NCBI RefSeq assembly: GCF_015670795.1 | Contig: NZ_JADPCJ010000006.1 | Location: forward strand, 1-64,000 | Length of the DNA: 64,000 bases | From: Collinsella aerofaciens | Lineage (GTDB): Bacteria; Actinomycetota; Coriobacteriia; Coriobacteriales; Coriobacteriaceae | Direction of reading: 5' to 3' | Shown here: piece by piece, positions 33,401-43,513 of the stretch | How positions within the stretch are numbered: the stretch's first letter is position 1 | How the letters are laid out: every line of letters starts with the position of its first letter | The notes under the pieces: generated by a model | Seen by the model: only the letters and a program-made list of their open reading frames with translations | Databases searched by the model: none | Told to the model about the DNA's origin: nothing | Position numbers and translations under genes: made by a program

Positions 33401-33748
33401 CTACTTTTTGGTGATGCTGGCGATGAGTTCGTTTGCTTTGTTGGCAATGACGTTGTTGATGTCGGCCTGCAGCTCCTCGTAGACCGCTATGGCTCGCTTG
33501 CCGGCGGGGGTGAGGGTGGACCCGCGGGCTCCGTCGCGCTCGATGAGTTTGCAGCCCAGCTGGCCTTCGGCTTCGTTCACAATGCGCCAAGCCTTGGAAT
33601 ACGCCATGCCCATGCTCTTGGCGGCACGGTTGAGCGAGTGCTCGCGGGCGATGCCCTGCAGCAGTAAGACGCAGCCGTGGCCGAACACGCCCGGCAGATC
33701 TTTGTCGCACGCTTGAATGACCAACTTTGCCGTCGTCTTGTACTCCAT
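33401..33748 (-). CDS. ModE-type winged-helix transcriptional regulator (DNA-binding domain only)
   Basis: A 115-residue protein made almost entirely of a LysR/ModE-type winged helix: LQGIAREHSLNRAAKSMGMAYSKAWRIVNEAE, then GCKLIERDGARGSTLTPAGKRAI. The molybdate-binding C-terminal domain of full ModE is absent, as in other short members, so it cannot sense molybdate by that domain. ATG at 33748 is chosen; a GTG at 33757 is in frame but only two bases from its possible GGGGAG site. It is convergent with, and touches, the PLP-like gene, and divergent from guaB. Its targets are unknown. Confidence 0.82.
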   Translation of the reverse strand: MEYKTTAKLVIQACDKDLPGVFGHGCVLLLQGIAREHSLNRAAKSMGMAYSKAWRIVNEAEGQLGCKLIERDGARGSTLTPAGKRAIAVYEELQADINNVIANKANELIASITKK

Positions 33749-33941
33749 GCGCTCCACGTCTCCCCGCTAAAGTGTTTGCTGGGCAAACGCAAAGCCTGCG
33801 TCAAACCCTCGTGTGCTCTTCTTATATCATGCATTGTAGCAGTCAAAGTGCGTTAAGATACTTCCCCAGTATTGGGCGCCCAAGGTTGGGCTGGGTCCTA
33901 CGAGGCCTGCAGCCGACCGGTCGCATGGAAAAAGGAGAAAC

Positions 33942-35453
33942 ATGGCTACGTTCTTTCCCGGTGAGTCCCACACGTTTTCGGAGTATCTGCTTGTCCCTGG
34001 TTACTCGTCCTCGCAGTGCATCCCCAACAACGTCTCTCTTAAGACGCCGCTAACCCGCTTTAAGCGCGGTGAGAAGCCGGCAATCACCCTGAACATCCCC
34101 ATGGTTTCCGCCATCATGCAGTCCGTCTCGGGCGTCGATATGGGTGTCGCGCTCGCTACCGAGGGTGGCCTGTCCTTCATTTACGGTTCGCAGAGCGCCG
34201 AGTCCGAGGCCGCTATGGTCAAGGCCGTCAAGGATCACAAGGCCGGTTTCGTTCAGTCCGATTCCACGCTGACCCCCGACATGACCATGGAGCAGGTCAT
34301 CGAGCTCAAGGAGAAGACCGGTCACTCCACCATGCCGGTTACCGACGACGGCACTCCCAAGGGTAAGCTCCTGGGCATCGTCACCAGCCGTGACTATCGC
34401 CCCAGTCGCGATGACCACCAGACGAAGGTCTCCGAGTTCATGACCCCGCGTGAGCAGCTCATCGTGGGCGACAAGAACATCAGCCTCAAGGTTGCCAACG
34501 ACGTCATCTGGGACAACAAGCTTAACGCCCTGCCCATCGTCGACGACAACGATCACCTCATGGGCATCGTCTTTCGCAAGGACTACGACAGCCACAAGAC
34601 CAACCCCAACGAGCTGCTCGACGGCGACAAGCGCTACATGGTCGGTGCCGGTATCAACACCCGCGACTATGCCGAGCGCGTGCCGCTGCTCATCGAGGCC
34701 GGTGCCGATGTCCTGTGCATCGACTCTTCCGAGGGCTTCAGCGAGTGGCAGAAGCGCACCATCGAGTGGATCCGCGCCAACTACGGCGAGGACGTCAAGG
34801 TCGGTGCCGGCAACGTCGTCGACGCCGAGGGCTTCCGCTTCCTGGCTGACTGTGGTGCCGATTTCATCAAGGTCGGTATCGGCGGCGGTTCCATCTGCAT
34901 CACCCGTGAGACCAAGGGTATCGGCCGTGGCCAGGCCACTGCGTTGATCGACGTCTGCCGCGCTCGCGACGAGTACTACGAGGAGACCGGCGTCTACGTG
35001 CCCGTGTGCTCCGACGGCGGTATCGTCTACGATTACCACATGACGCTCGCCCTGGCCATGGGTGCTGACTTTATGATGCTGGGTCGCTACTTCGCCCGCT
35101 TCGACGAGAGCCCGACCGAGCGCGTCAACGTCAACGGCCAGTACATGAAGGAGTACTGGGGCGAGGGTTCCGCGCGTGCCCGCAACTGGCAGCGCTACGA
35201 TCTGGGTGGCGCCGCGAAGCTCAGCTTCGTCGAGGGCGTCGACTCCTACGTTCCCTACGCCGGTTCCCTCAAGGACGGCGTGGGCGGCACGCTCTACAAG
35301 GTCAAGTCAACGATGTGCAACTGCGGCGCCCTCTCGATCCCCGAGCTCCAGGAAAAGGCACGCCTAACGCTGGTCAGCTCGACCTCGATCGTCGAAGGCG
35401 GCGCCCATGATGTAGTCGTGAAGGATTCTCAGCAGTCCGTATCTTATCGATAA
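33942..35453 (+). CDS. guaB: IMP dehydrogenase
   Basis: A 503-residue IMP dehydrogenase that oxidises IMP to XMP with NAD in guanine nucleotide synthesis. The barrel starts with [32 protein letters not shown]; two CBS domains occupy about residues 100-215; the catalytic Cys is in [18 protein letters not shown], the flap and DGGIVYDYH segments follow. ICITRE in place of the usual ICTTR is a small deviation that keeps the Cys. AAAGGAG precedes the start. It stands alone between a divergent regulator and a terminator. Confidence 0.93.
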   Translation: MATFFPGESHTFSEYLLVPGYSSSQCIPNNVSLKTPLTRFKRGEKPAITLNIPMVSAIMQSVSGVDMGVALATEGGLSFIYGSQSAESEAAMVKAVKDHKAGFVQSDSTLTPDMTMEQVIELKEKTGHSTMPVTDDGTPKGKLLGIVTSRDYRPSRDDHQTKVSEFMTPREQLIVGDKNISLKVANDVIWDNKLNALPIVDDNDHLMGIVFRKDYDSHKTNPNELLDGDKRYMVGAGINTRDYAERVPLLIEAGADVLCIDSSEGFSEWQKRTIEWIRANYGEDVKVGAGNVVDAEGFRFLADCGADFIKVGIGGGSICITRETKGIGRGQATALIDVCRARDEYYEETGVYVPVCSDGGIVYDYHMTLALAMGADFMMLGRYFARFDESPTERVNVNGQYMKEYWGEGSARARNWQRYDLGGAAKLSFVEGVDSYVPYAGSLKDGVGGTLYKVKSTMCNCGALSIPELQEKARLTLVSSTSIVEGGAHDVVVKDSQQSVSYR

Positions 35454-35501
35454 GGTAAGAGCCTCACATAAAGGTTGAGTTTCAACCACGTTATTTAGAT
35501 A

Positions 35502-35536
35502 AAGCGAGATGCCCGCAAGTCGCAGGCATCTCGCTT
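35502..35536 (+). terminator. Intrinsic terminator after guaB
   Basis: AAGCGAGATGCC (35502-35513) pairs fully with GGCATCTCGCTT (35525-35536) around an 11-base loop; the T-rich tail is short. Confidence 0.75.
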
Positions 35537-35570
35537 GTCGTATTTGCTATCATCAGTCAAGTTAACCTTA

Positions 35571-35689
35571 GGGTCGGGTGGCTTGGCTTTGTTCGCTACA
35601 AGTTCCGCACGCAAAGAAGAGCACTTAATGTGCTCTTCGTCTTGCGCAGGACTGTCCGCAGTAGCAAATAAAGCCAAGCCACCCGACCC
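35571..35689. repeat. Long hairpin directly upstream of leuS
   Basis: Arms of 29 bases, 35571-35599 and 35661-35689, match at 27 positions (core GGGTCGGGTGGCTTGGCTTT against AAAGCCAAGCCACCCGACCC). A second perfect hairpin, GAAGAGCAC (35615-35623) with GTGCTCTTC (35629-35637... right arm ends before the outer stem), is nested inside. It lies 23 bases before the leuS start. It may be a miniature repeat element, an attenuator or a leader that controls leuS; no T-box core motif was recognised. Confidence 0.7.
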
Positions 35690-35712
35690 CAGCTAAGATT
35701 AAAGGAGCTGAT

Positions 35713-38289
35713 ATGTGCGATTGCACAGATCATAAGGACGAGATCCCTGCCTACGACGCGCAGGCCATTGAGTCCAAGTGGATGAAGGCCTGGGAGGATT
35801 CCAACCTCTTTGCCGTCGACACCGACGACAGCAAGCCCAAGAAGTACGTGCTCGAGATGTTCCCGTATCCGTCGGGCGACCTGCATATGGGCCACGCGCG
35901 CAACTATACCATCGGCGATGCCATGGCCCGTCAGGCCCGCATGCGCGGCTACGACGTGCTGCACCCCATCGGCTTTGACGCCTTTGGCCTGCCTGCCGAG
36001 AACGCCGCTATCAAGCACAACACGCAGGCTGCTGCCTGGACGTATAAGAACATGGACCAGGCGCTCGCTACGATGAAGCGCATGGGCTTCTCCTACGATC
36101 TGGATCGCATGGTCAAGACCTGCAGCCCCGACTACTACCGCTGGGGTCAGTGGATCTTTGAGAAGCTGTGGGAAAAGGGCCTGGTCTACCGCAAGAAGAA
36201 CCCGGTCAACTGGTGTCCTAACTGCAAGACCGTTCTGGCCAACGAGCAGGTCACCGAGGGTAAGTGCTGGCGCTGCGGCACCGAGCCCGAGAAGCGCGAC
36301 CTGGAGCAGTGGTACTTCAAGATCACCGAGTACTCCCAGGAGCTGCTCGACGACCTGGAGAAGCTCCCCGGCTGGCCCGAGCGCGTCAAGCAGATGCAGG
36401 CCAACTGGATCGGTCGCTCCGAGGGCGCCGAGGTCGACTTTACCCTTTGCGACCAGGATGGCGAGCCCATCGAGGGCGATGAGGGCAAGATCACCGTCTT
36501 CACCACGCGTGCCGATACCCTTTTTGGCGTCTCCTTCTTTGTCCTGGCTCCCGAGTACGCCGGCCTGCACGAGCTCGTCGAGGGTACGGAGTACGAGGAG
36601 GCCGTCACCAAGATCGTCGAGGACTCCAAGCATATCTCTGCCGTCGAGCGTGCCCAAGGCACCCTCGAGAAGCACGGTGCCTTCACGGGCCGCTATGTGG
36701 TAAATCCCGTCAACGGCGAGAAGGTCCCCGTGTGGGTTGCCGATTATGTCGTTGCCGACTACGGCACCGGTGCCGTCATGGCCGTTCCCTGCGGCGACCA
36801 GCGCGATTTTGAGTTCGCCCGCAAGTACGACCTGCCGATCGTACCGATCATCCTGGACGATGACGATCGCGCTGCCGTCGAGGCCAGCGGCGAGACCATC
36901 GATACCTTCCATGCCGAGACCGTCGACTGGGATTGCGCCCACGCTGCCGAGGGCACGCTCGTCCAGTCCGGCAAGTACACCGGCATGCGCGGCGGTAAGC
37001 ACTCCGAGGGCGAGGCTGCGATCGTGGCCGACCTCGAGGCCATGGGCTGCGGTCGTCGCAAGGTCGAGTTCCGTCTGCGCGACTGGCTCATTTCCCGTCA
37101 GCGCTATTGGGGCAACCCCATCCCGGCCATCCACTGCGAGCACTGCGGTATCGTGCCCGTGCCCGAGGATCAGCTGCCGGTGACGCTGCCCGAGAACCTG
37201 GACCTGGGCGCCGGCGAAACCCTTGCCGAGTGCAAGGACTTCTACGAGACCACCTGCCCGGTCTGCGGCCGCCCGGCCAAGCGCGAGACCGATACCATGG
37301 ATACCTTTACCTGCTCCAGCTGGTATTACCTGCGCTATACCGACCCGCACAACACCGAGCTGCCCTTCTCCCGCGAGGCGGCAGACCGTTGGATGCCCGT
37401 CGATAACTACATCGGCGGCATCGAGCACGCTATTCTGCACCTGCTCTACAGCCGCTTCTTTACCAAGGCCCTGCGCGACCTGGGCCTGCTGAGCGTGGAC
37501 GAGCCCTTCACCAACCTGCTGTGCCAGGGCATGGTCAAGGACGAGAACGGCGACACCATGTCCAAGTCCAAGGGCAATGTCGTGCCCCCGAGCTCGGTCA
37601 TCGAGCCCTACGGTGCCGACACCATGCGTTTGGCGATCCTGTTTATCGCCCCGCCCGAGAAGGACTTCGACTGGGATCCCAAGGCCGTCGAGGGCGCCAA
37701 CCGCTTTATCAAGCGCGCCTGGCGTATCGTTTGGCAGCTCGTCCAGTCCGGTGACGCCAACGTGGCCTTCGACAAGTCCGCGCTCGACGAGGTTGCGATG
37801 AAGCTCTATCGCGAGCGTCACCGCACCATCGCCAAGTGCACTGAGGACTTCGACCGCGGCCAGTTCAACACCGCGATCTCGGCCGTCATGGAGCTCGTCA
37901 ACGCGGCGAGCGCCTACCTCAACGCCACCGAGGGTACCGCCCGCGACAAGGCGCTGTGCTACGGCGTGGCCAAGGACATCGTGAGCGTCCTTGCCCCCAT
38001 CTGCCCGTTCTGGGCCGACGAGCTGTGGCACGAGGCGCTCGGCTGCGAGGGCAACGCCTACACCGCCGCCTGGCCCGATTTCGACCTGGCCGAGTCCGTT
38101 GAGGACACGGTGCAGATCGTGGTCCAGGTGCTCGGCAAGGTCCGCGGCCGCGTCGACGTTGCCCGCGATGCCTCCAATGAGGATATGCAGGCTGCCGCCG
38201 AGGCCGCCGTCGCCAAGTGGCTCGACGGCAAGACGGTCGTCAAGGCCATCTGCGTGCCCGGCAAGCTGGTCAACCTGGTGGTCAAGTAA
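35713..38289 (+). CDS. leuS: Leucyl-tRNA synthetase
   Basis: An 858-residue class I synthetase that charges tRNA-Leu. The HIGH-type motif is [15 protein letters not shown] near residue 55, the zinc-binding NWCPNC...CWRCG segment near 175-195, the CP1 editing domain at about 220-420 with the Thr-rich [10 protein letters not shown], and the KMSKS motif as TMSKSKGN near 620; an anticodon-binding domain ends the protein. AAAGGAG at 35700-35706 sets the start. The length is normal for bacteria. A long antisense open frame opposite the gene is a codon-bias shadow. Confidence 0.96.
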   Translation: MCDCTDHKDEIPAYDAQAIESKWMKAWEDSNLFAVDTDDSKPKKYVLEMFPYPSGDLHMGHARNYTIGDAMARQARMRGYDVLHPIGFDAFGLPAENAAIKHNTQAAAWTYKNMDQALATMKRMGFSYDLDRMVKTCSPDYYRWGQWIFEKLWEKGLVYRKKNPVNWCPNCKTVLANEQVTEGKCWRCGTEPEKRDLEQWYFKITEYSQELLDDLEKLPGWPERVKQMQANWIGRSEGAEVDFTLCDQDGEPIEGDEGKITVFTTRADTLFGVSFFVLAPEYAGLHELVEGTEYEEAVTKIVEDSKHISAVERAQGTLEKHGAFTGRYVVNPVNGEKVPVWVADYVVADYGTGAVMAVPCGDQRDFEFARKYDLPIVPIILDDDDRAAVEASGETIDTFHAETVDWDCAHAAEGTLVQSGKYTGMRGGKHSEGEAAIVADLEAMGCGRRKVEFRLRDWLISRQRYWGNPIPAIHCEHCGIVPVPEDQLPVTLPENLDLGAGETLAECKDFYETTCPVCGRPAKRETDTMDTFTCSSWYYLRYTDPHNTELPFSREAADRWMPVDNYIGGIEHAILHLLYSRFFTKALRDLGLLSVDEPFTNLLCQGMVKDENGDTMSKSKGNVVPPSSVIEPYGADTMRLAILFIAPPEKDFDWDPKAVEGANRFIKRAWRIVWQLVQSGDANVAFDKSALDEVAMKLYRERHRTIAKCTEDFDRGQFNTAISAVMELVNAASAYLNATEGTARDKALCYGVAKDIVSVLAPICPFWADELWHEALGCEGNAYTAAWPDFDLAESVEDTVQIVVQVLGKVRGRVDVARDASNEDMQAAAEAAVAKWLDGKTVVKAICVPGKLVNLVVK

Positions 38290-38321
38290 GCATTGCGCGC
38301 CTAGCTGACATGAAAAGGCGA

Positions 38322-38356
38322 GGGGGGACGATTCCGTATGGAGTCGCCCCCTTTTT
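38322..38356 (+). terminator. Intrinsic terminator after leuS
   Basis: The imperfect GC-rich stem GGGGGGACGATTCC / GGAGTCGCCCCC with loop GTAT ends in CTTTTT. Confidence 0.8.
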
Positions 38357-38441
38357 GGTTATGTATACTTGCGACAACACCCAATTATCCATTTCTTGTG
38401 GAGAACCTGTGCTCACGCTGACCTGCGGGTTTGTGTTGTGG

Positions 38442-38470
38442 TTGCACGTTTGTGCAGGTATTGGTATAGT
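38442..38470 (+). promoter_or_regulatory. Promoter of the rimP-nusA-infB operon
   Basis: TTGCAC (38442-38447) and TATAGT (38465-38470) at exactly 17 bases. Transcription should start near 38477, about 72 bases before rimP. Confidence 0.75.
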
Positions 38471-38495
38471 TTGCTTGCAAATGAAGTTGTAATTG

Positions 38496-38528
38496 AAAGA
38501 AGTGGGGTTTCGGCCCCGCTTCTTTTTT
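38496..38528 (+). terminator. Intrinsic terminator/attenuator in the rimP-nusA leader
   Basis: AAAGAAGTGGGG (38496-38507) pairs with CCCCGCTTCTTT (38514-38525) through one G-T pair, loop TTTCGG, and continues into a run of T. It lies between the operon promoter and rimP, about 20 bases after the expected transcript start, so it can only work as an attenuator. NusA acts on such terminators, which suggests feedback on its own operon. Confidence 0.75.
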
Positions 38529-38548
38529 GTATGGATGGAGGTGCCGCA

Positions 38549-39043
38549 ATGGTCAAGACCAAGACCGAGCAGGCGATCATCGACGCGCTCGAGGCCGTCG
38601 CTCCCCAGCACGATATCGACATCGTCGACGTCGAGCTCGTGGGTGCCACCAAGGCCCCCTGCGTGCGCGTGCGTATCGAGGGTGCCGAGGGTCAGAGCCT
38701 GTCGCTCAACGACGTCACGGCCAACACCAAGTGGGTCGGCGATGTGATTGAGGAGCTCGACCCCATCTCTTCGAGCTATACGCTCGAGGTGTCGAGCCCG
38801 GGTATGGCGCGCCCGCTGCGCCGCCCGTGCGACTTTGCCCGCTTTGTGGGCGAGAACTGTGAGCTTACCTCCACCGCCACCGAGGGCCGTCGCAAGTACG
38901 CCGGCAAGATTGCCGCCGCCACCGAGACGAACGTGACCCTCGAGCTCGAGGACGGCGAGTCCGTCACCCTCGATTTCTCTGATGTTAAAAAGTGCAAGTT
39001 GAAGCCCACCTACGACTTCAAGCCCGCGAAGGAAGGAAAGTAA
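38549..39043 (+). CDS. rimP: Ribosome maturation factor RimP
   Basis: A 164-residue RimP, needed for 30S subunit maturation. The N-terminal alpha/beta domain has VDVELVGATKAPCVRVRIE and the ELDPISSSYTLEVSSPGMARPLRRPCDF core; the C-terminal SH3-like domain follows (GKIAAATETNVTLELEDGESVTLDFSDVKKCKL). ATG 38549 behind GGAGGTG (38537-38543) is chosen; the open frame extends further upstream, but that part covers the promoter and attenuator. First gene of the nusA operon. Confidence 0.92.
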   Translation: MVKTKTEQAIIDALEAVAPQHDIDIVDVELVGATKAPCVRVRIEGAEGQSLSLNDVTANTKWVGDVIEELDPISSSYTLEVSSPGMARPLRRPCDFARFVGENCELTSTATEGRRKYAGKIAAATETNVTLELEDGESVTLDFSDVKKCKLKPTYDFKPAKEGK

Positions 39044-39044
39044 G

Positions 39045-40289
39045 ATGGCAGCATCCGACATGATGTCCGCCCTGATGGAGCTTTGCCAGGAGAAGCACAT
39101 CGACCAGCTCTACCTGATCGACCGCCTGGAGCAGTCGCTCGCCAAGAGCTATGCCGAGATCCTGCATCTTGAGTGGGGCGCCAAGGTGACCATCGACCGC
39201 ACCACCGGCAAGATCTACGTCTACCGCCTGGAGCCGATCGACGATTCCATGGACGAGGAGGGCAATTTCACCGAGTTCGAGGAGATCGACGTCACCCCCA
39301 AGAACACGAGCCGCATCGCCGCCCAGCACGCCAAGGCCGAGATCAACGCCATCGTGCGCAACTCCGCCCGCGAGCAGATCTACGAGGAGTTCTCTGGCCG
39401 CATCGGTGACCTCATCAGCGGTACCGTGCTGCAGTCCACGCCCGACTTCACGATCGTCAAGATTCGCGAGGGCGTCGAGGCCGAGCTGCCGCACTTCGAC
39501 CAGCGCCGTTACGAGAACGAGCGCAACGAGCGTCCGATGGGCGAGCGCTACCTGCACAACCAGCACATCAAGGCCGTGATCATCGACGTTCGCGACCCCA
39601 ACTCCAACCTGCAGCCGGTTCGTGGCGAGCACAGCCGTCCGCCGATTGTCATCTCCCGTACCCACCCCGAGCTCATGCGTCGTCTGTTTGAGCAGGAGGT
39701 GCCCGAGATCTATGAGGGCACCGTTCAGATCAAGTCGATCGCCCGCGAGCCCGGCCAGCGCTCCAAGGTCGCCGTCCATTCGCTCGACGACCGCCTGGAT
39801 CCCGTTGGCGCCTGCGTCGGCCCCAAGGGCAGCCGCGTTCGCGCCGTCGTGGGCGAGCTTCGCGGCGAGCGCGTCGACGTCATCCTGTGGGATGCCGACC
39901 CGGCCGTCTATGTCGCCAATGCTCTGTCGCCTGCCAAGGTCACCCGCGTCCTCATCGACGAGGAGAAGGCCTACGCCGGCGTCATCGTGCCCGACGACCA
40001 GCTGTCCCTCGCCATTGGCAAGGAGGGCCAGAACGCCCGCCTCGCCGCTCGCCTGACCGGCTGGCACATCGATATCAAGTCCGAGACCCTTGCCGCCGAC
40101 ATCCTCAAGAACGTCCCCGTTCATGAGGAGCCCGCCGCCGACCTGATCGGTGACGAGGAGGACGACGTCCGTCGCTGCGAGTTCGTGTCCGAGGACGGCA
40201 TCCAGTGCCGCAACCAGGCCCGTCCCGGCTCCCGTTTCTGCGGTGTCCACGACACCGACGCCTTCGATGATGCGGAGGACCTGATCTAG
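39045..40289 (+). CDS. nusA: Transcription factor NusA with a C-terminal zinc-finger-like tail
   Basis: A 414-residue NusA. The N-terminal RNA polymerase-binding domain, the S1 domain (about 132-200) and two KH domains (about 200-345, with [19 protein letters not shown] and [23 protein letters not shown]) are all present. It controls pausing and termination by RNA polymerase. The extra C-terminal tail carries C378-x9-C388-x10-C399-x2-H402 ([25 protein letters not shown]), which looks like a small zinc-binding knuckle and replaces the usual end. The gene starts two bases after rimP. No ylxR/ylxQ genes stand between it and infB, unlike many Bacillota. Confidence 0.95.
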   Translation: MAASDMMSALMELCQEKHIDQLYLIDRLEQSLAKSYAEILHLEWGAKVTIDRTTGKIYVYRLEPIDDSMDEEGNFTEFEEIDVTPKNTSRIAAQHAKAEINAIVRNSAREQIYEEFSGRIGDLISGTVLQSTPDFTIVKIREGVEAELPHFDQRRYENERNERPMGERYLHNQHIKAVIIDVRDPNSNLQPVRGEHSRPPIVISRTHPELMRRLFEQEVPEIYEGTVQIKSIAREPGQRSKVAVHSLDDRLDPVGACVGPKGSRVRAVVGELRGERVDVILWDADPAVYVANALSPAKVTRVLIDEEKAYAGVIVPDDQLSLAIGKEGQNARLAARLTGWHIDIKSETLAADILKNVPVHEEPAADLIGDEEDDVRRCEFVSEDGIQCRNQARPGSRFCGVHDTDAFDDAEDLI

Positions 40290-40379
40290 CGCGCGGTCGC
40301 GCCGGACAGGTTTCGGCGCATCTCCCACGCTCGTTCAGTCTTTAGGCACCAAGGTGCCAGAAAGGGTAGGTGAAGTCAT

Positions 40380-43091
40380 ATGGCAAAAGTCCGTGTGTCC
40401 ACCCTGGCCAAAGAGTTCGGCATGACCTCCAAGGAACTGATGGGTCATCTCGCCGATATGAAGATTCCCGCTAAGTCCGCTTCCTCCGCCCTGGAGGACG
40501 CCTACGTCGCCATGGTCCGCAAGCAGCTCGCCCCGGTGATCGAGGCCCGCGCCCAGGAAGTCGAGGCCGCCAAGCAGGCCGAGGAGCAGGCTGCCGCCGC
40601 CGAGGAGGCCGCGCGTGCCGCCGAGGCCGAGCGCGAGCGCATCGCTGCCGAGAAGGCACGCGAGGAGGAGCGCCGCCAGTTCGCCGCTGCCCAGGCTGCC
40701 GAGGAGGCCGCCCGCGCCGAGGCCGAGGCCAAGAAGAAGGTCGAGCAGGAGCGCCTTGCCCGCGAAAAGGAAGAGGCTGCCCGCGAGGCCCAGCGTCGCG
40801 CCGTCCCCGCTTCTGACTCCGGGTCGCGTTTCCGCTCGCTGCTCGACCAGATCGCCGCGCAGGAGACCGTGCTCAAGGAGAAGAAGGACGCCGAGAACAA
40901 GGCCAAGGCCGAGCGCGCCGCCGAGCGCGGTAACCGTCGCGGCAATAACGATCGTCGTGGTGGTCGTCGTAATGACCGCAATGCCTCCGATAACAATTCC
41001 GAGCGCAACGCCTCTGAGAGCCGTCCGCATAGCCATCGCACCAACGCCAGCAACAATGTCGCTGCCGGCATGGACTTCCCCAACCCCGATAAGCAGGGCA
41101 AGGGCAAAAAGCGCAAGGGTGGCCACAACAACGAAGAGGACCACTACAGCCGCATGGCTCGCGAGGCCGAGGAGTACAGTCGCGAGAAGGTGCTCGAGGA
41201 GGCTCGTGCCGCCGTCGAGGAGGCCTCTCGCGAGTCCACCGGTCGTCGTAAGAAGCGCAAGGAGAAGCGCGAGCGCGAGGCTGCAAAGGCTCAGGAGGAG
41301 CGCAAGATAGAGGAGGCATTGGCCCAGGGCGTGAACCCCGAGGAGCTCGATGCCATCAAGGTCTCCCAGGGCGTTACGGTCCAGGAGCTCGCCGAGGCGC
41401 TCGACGTTCCGGCCAACGACATCATCAAACGCCTGTTCCTGCTGGGCACGCCGCTCACCATGACGCAGTCCATGTCCGACGACCTCGTCGAGCTGGTTGC
41501 CGACGACCTGGGCCGTCAGATCAAGATCATCACCCCCGAGGAGGAGAACACCTTCTCGTTCTACGACGATCCCGCCGACCTTAAGCCGCGCGCCCCGGTC
41601 GTCACCGTCATGGGTCACGTCGACCACGGCAAGACGTCGCTGCTCGACGCCATCCGTCACACCGGCGTCGCTGCCGGCGAGGCGGGCGGCATTACGCAGG
41701 CTATCGGCGCTTCGCAGGTCATGATCAACGACCGCAAGATCACCTTCATCGATACCCCCGGTCACGCGACCTTTACGGCCATGCGTGCTCGCGGCGCCAA
41801 GGTGACCGACATCGTCATTCTGATCGTGGCTGCCGACGACGGCGTCATGCCTCAGACCATCGAGTCGATCAACCACGCCAAGGCCGCCGGCGTACCCATC
41901 GTCGTCGCCGTCAACAAGATCGATAAGCCGGGCGCCAACCCCGACCGCGTGCGCCAGGAGCTCACCGAGTACGGCATCATCCCCGAGGAGTGGGGCGGAC
42001 AGAACATGTTCGTCAACATTTCGGCCAAGCAGAAGATCGGTATCGACGACCTGCTCGAGACCGTGCTGCTCCAGGCCGACGTGCTCGAGCTCAAGGCCAA
42101 CCCCGACACCTTTGCCTCCGGTAACGTCCTCGAGGCCAAGCTCGACAAGGGCCGCGGTTCGGTTGCCACGGTGCTCGTGACCCGCGGTACCCTGCACGTG
42201 GGCGATACGCTGGTCGCTGGCCTTACCTACGGCCGCGTCCGCGCCATGCTCGACCCCAAGGGCAACGCCGTCACCGAGGCCGGTCCCTCCGACGCCGTCG
42301 AGATCCTGGGCCTGCAGTCCGTGCCCAACGCCGGCGACGAGTTCCGTGTTTTCGAGGACGAGCGCGAGGCTCGCGCCCTGGCTGATGAGCGTTCGCTCAA
42401 GGCCCGTATCGAGGAGCAGAGCCGCGTGAAGCACGTCACGCTCGAGAACCTCTTCGAGACCATCGCCGACGCCGAGGTCAAGGAGCTCAACCTGATCATC
42501 AAGGCCGACGTCCAGGGTTCTATCGAGGCCCTTCAGGACTCGCTCGACAAGATGGATCAGTCCGAGGTGCGCATCAACACGATCCACTCCGCGGTCGGTG
42601 CCATCAACGAGACCGACGTCGTCCTGGCAGACGCCTCCAATGCCATCATCATCGGCTTTGGCGTGCGTCCCGACGGCAAGGCCCGCTCAGCTGCCGAGCG
42701 CGAGGGCGTCGAGATCCGTTGCTACGACGTTATCTACAAGTGCCTCGAGGAGCTCGACGCTGCCCGTATCGGCATGCTCAAGCCTACCGAGGTCGAGGTC
42801 TCCACGGGTACCGCGACCGTCCTGGACACCTTCAAGGTGCCCAAAGTCGGCATCGCCGCCGGTGTCCGCGTCGAAGAGGGCCAGATCGCCGCGACCGATT
42901 CCGTGCGCCTGGTGCGCGACGGCATCGTGGTCTTCAACGGCAAGATCGCCTCGATGCGCCACTACAAGGATGAGGCCAAGAGCCTTAAGAGCGGTTCCGA
43001 GGGCGGCATTGGCCTGGAGAACTTCCAGGACATCAAGCCCGGCGATCAGATCGAGGGTTACCGCATCGACCAGGTTGCCCGTACCGAGTAG
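40380..43091 (+). CDS. infB: Translation initiation factor IF-2
   Basis: A 903-residue IF-2. The N-terminal IF2-N domain (VRVSTLAKEFGMTSKELMGHLADM) is followed by a long charged, Ala/Glu/Arg-rich coiled region (about 55-300), a second IF2-N-like segment, then the GTPase domain with VMGHVDHGKTSLLD (G1), GITQAIGA, DTPGH (G3) and NKIDK (G4), and the domains II-IV that bind initiator tRNA. GTP hydrolysis drives subunit joining. GGGTAGGTG precedes the start. Size is at the high end because of the linker, which is common in Actinomycetota. Confidence 0.96.
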   Translation: MAKVRVSTLAKEFGMTSKELMGHLADMKIPAKSASSALEDAYVAMVRKQLAPVIEARAQEVEAAKQAEEQAAAAEEAARAAEAERERIAAEKAREEERRQFAAAQAAEEAARAEAEAKKKVEQERLAREKEEAAREAQRRAVPASDSGSRFRSLLDQIAAQETVLKEKKDAENKAKAERAAERGNRRGNNDRRGGRRNDRNASDNNSERNASESRPHSHRTNASNNVAAGMDFPNPDKQGKGKKRKGGHNNEEDHYSRMAREAEEYSREKVLEEARAAVEEASRESTGRRKKRKEKREREAAKAQEERKIEEALAQGVNPEELDAIKVSQGVTVQELAEALDVPANDIIKRLFLLGTPLTMTQSMSDDLVELVADDLGRQIKIITPEEENTFSFYDDPADLKPRAPVVTVMGHVDHGKTSLLDAIRHTGVAAGEAGGITQAIGASQVMINDRKITFIDTPGHATFTAMRARGAKVTDIVILIVAADDGVMPQTIESINHAKAAGVPIVVAVNKIDKPGANPDRVRQELTEYGIIPEEWGGQNMFVNISAKQKIGIDDLLETVLLQADVLELKANPDTFASGNVLEAKLDKGRGSVATVLVTRGTLHVGDTLVAGLTYGRVRAMLDPKGNAVTEAGPSDAVEILGLQSVPNAGDEFRVFEDEREARALADERSLKARIEEQSRVKHVTLENLFETIADAEVKELNLIIKADVQGSIEALQDSLDKMDQSEVRINTIHSAVGAINETDVVLADASNAIIIGFGVRPDGKARSAAEREGVEIRCYDVIYKCLEELDAARIGMLKPTEVEVSTGTATVLDTFKVPKVGIAAGVRVEEGQIAATDSVRLVRDGIVVFNGKIASMRHYKDEAKSLKSGSEGGIGLENFQDIKPGDQIEGYRIDQVARTE

Positions 43092-43102
43092 GGGGTAGCG
43101 CT

Positions 43103-43513
43103 ATGAAGCAAACGCAGGCAACCCGCCGACTGGGCGAGCAGCTTCGCGAGAAGCTCGGTTATATCCTGCTCTTTGAGGTTTCCGATCCGCGCCTCGACCT
43201 GGTCACCCTGACTGCGGTCGAGGTCGCGGTGGACCGTTCGTTCGCGCGCGTGTACGTGTCGTGCGATGCGAGCCGCTACGACGAGGTCATGGAGGCGCTC
43301 GCCAGCGCCAAGGGCCGCATTCGCAGCCTGCTGGCCCGCTCGCTCGATTGGCGTGTCACGCCCGAGCTCGATTTTCGCATCGATCGCTCGACCGATGAGG
43401 CCGAGCGCATCACGCGTGCGCTGGAAAACGTTCCGGCCACGCTGGCGATCGAAAAGGACGAGGACGGCTACCCCATAGCGGATGCCGCCCAGGAGGCAGC
43501 TTTAGATGACTAA
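43103..43513 (+). CDS. rbfA: Ribosome-binding factor A
   Basis: A 136-residue KH-like cold-shock factor for 16S rRNA 5'-end maturation. RRLGEQLREKLGYILLFEVSDPRLDLVTLTAVEVAVDRSFARVYVS and RSLDWRVTPELDFRID are family hallmarks. It starts eleven bases after infB and overlaps the following nrnA-like gene by eight bases. An acidic tail ends the protein. Confidence 0.93.
   Translation: MKQTQATRRLGEQLREKLGYILLFEVSDPRLDLVTLTAVEVAVDRSFARVYVSCDASRYDEVMEALASAKGRIRSLLARSLDWRVTPELDFRIDRSTDEAERITRALENVPATLAIEKDEDGYPIADAAQEAALDD

Noticed and set aside
35453-35712. T-box riboswitch before leuS
   Set aside because: The region has a long hairpin, but no T-box core sequence or specifier loop was recognised, and the structure looks like a simple inverted repeat.
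35596-38031. 811-codon antisense open frame opposite leuS
   Set aside because: It mirrors the strongly biased codons of leuS, has no family motifs or ribosome site, and is low-complexity in composition; a shadow of a real gene.
40335-42587. 750-codon antisense open frame opposite infB
   Set aside because: Leu/Gly/Val-rich mirror of the Ala/Glu/Arg-rich infB linker; no independent support.
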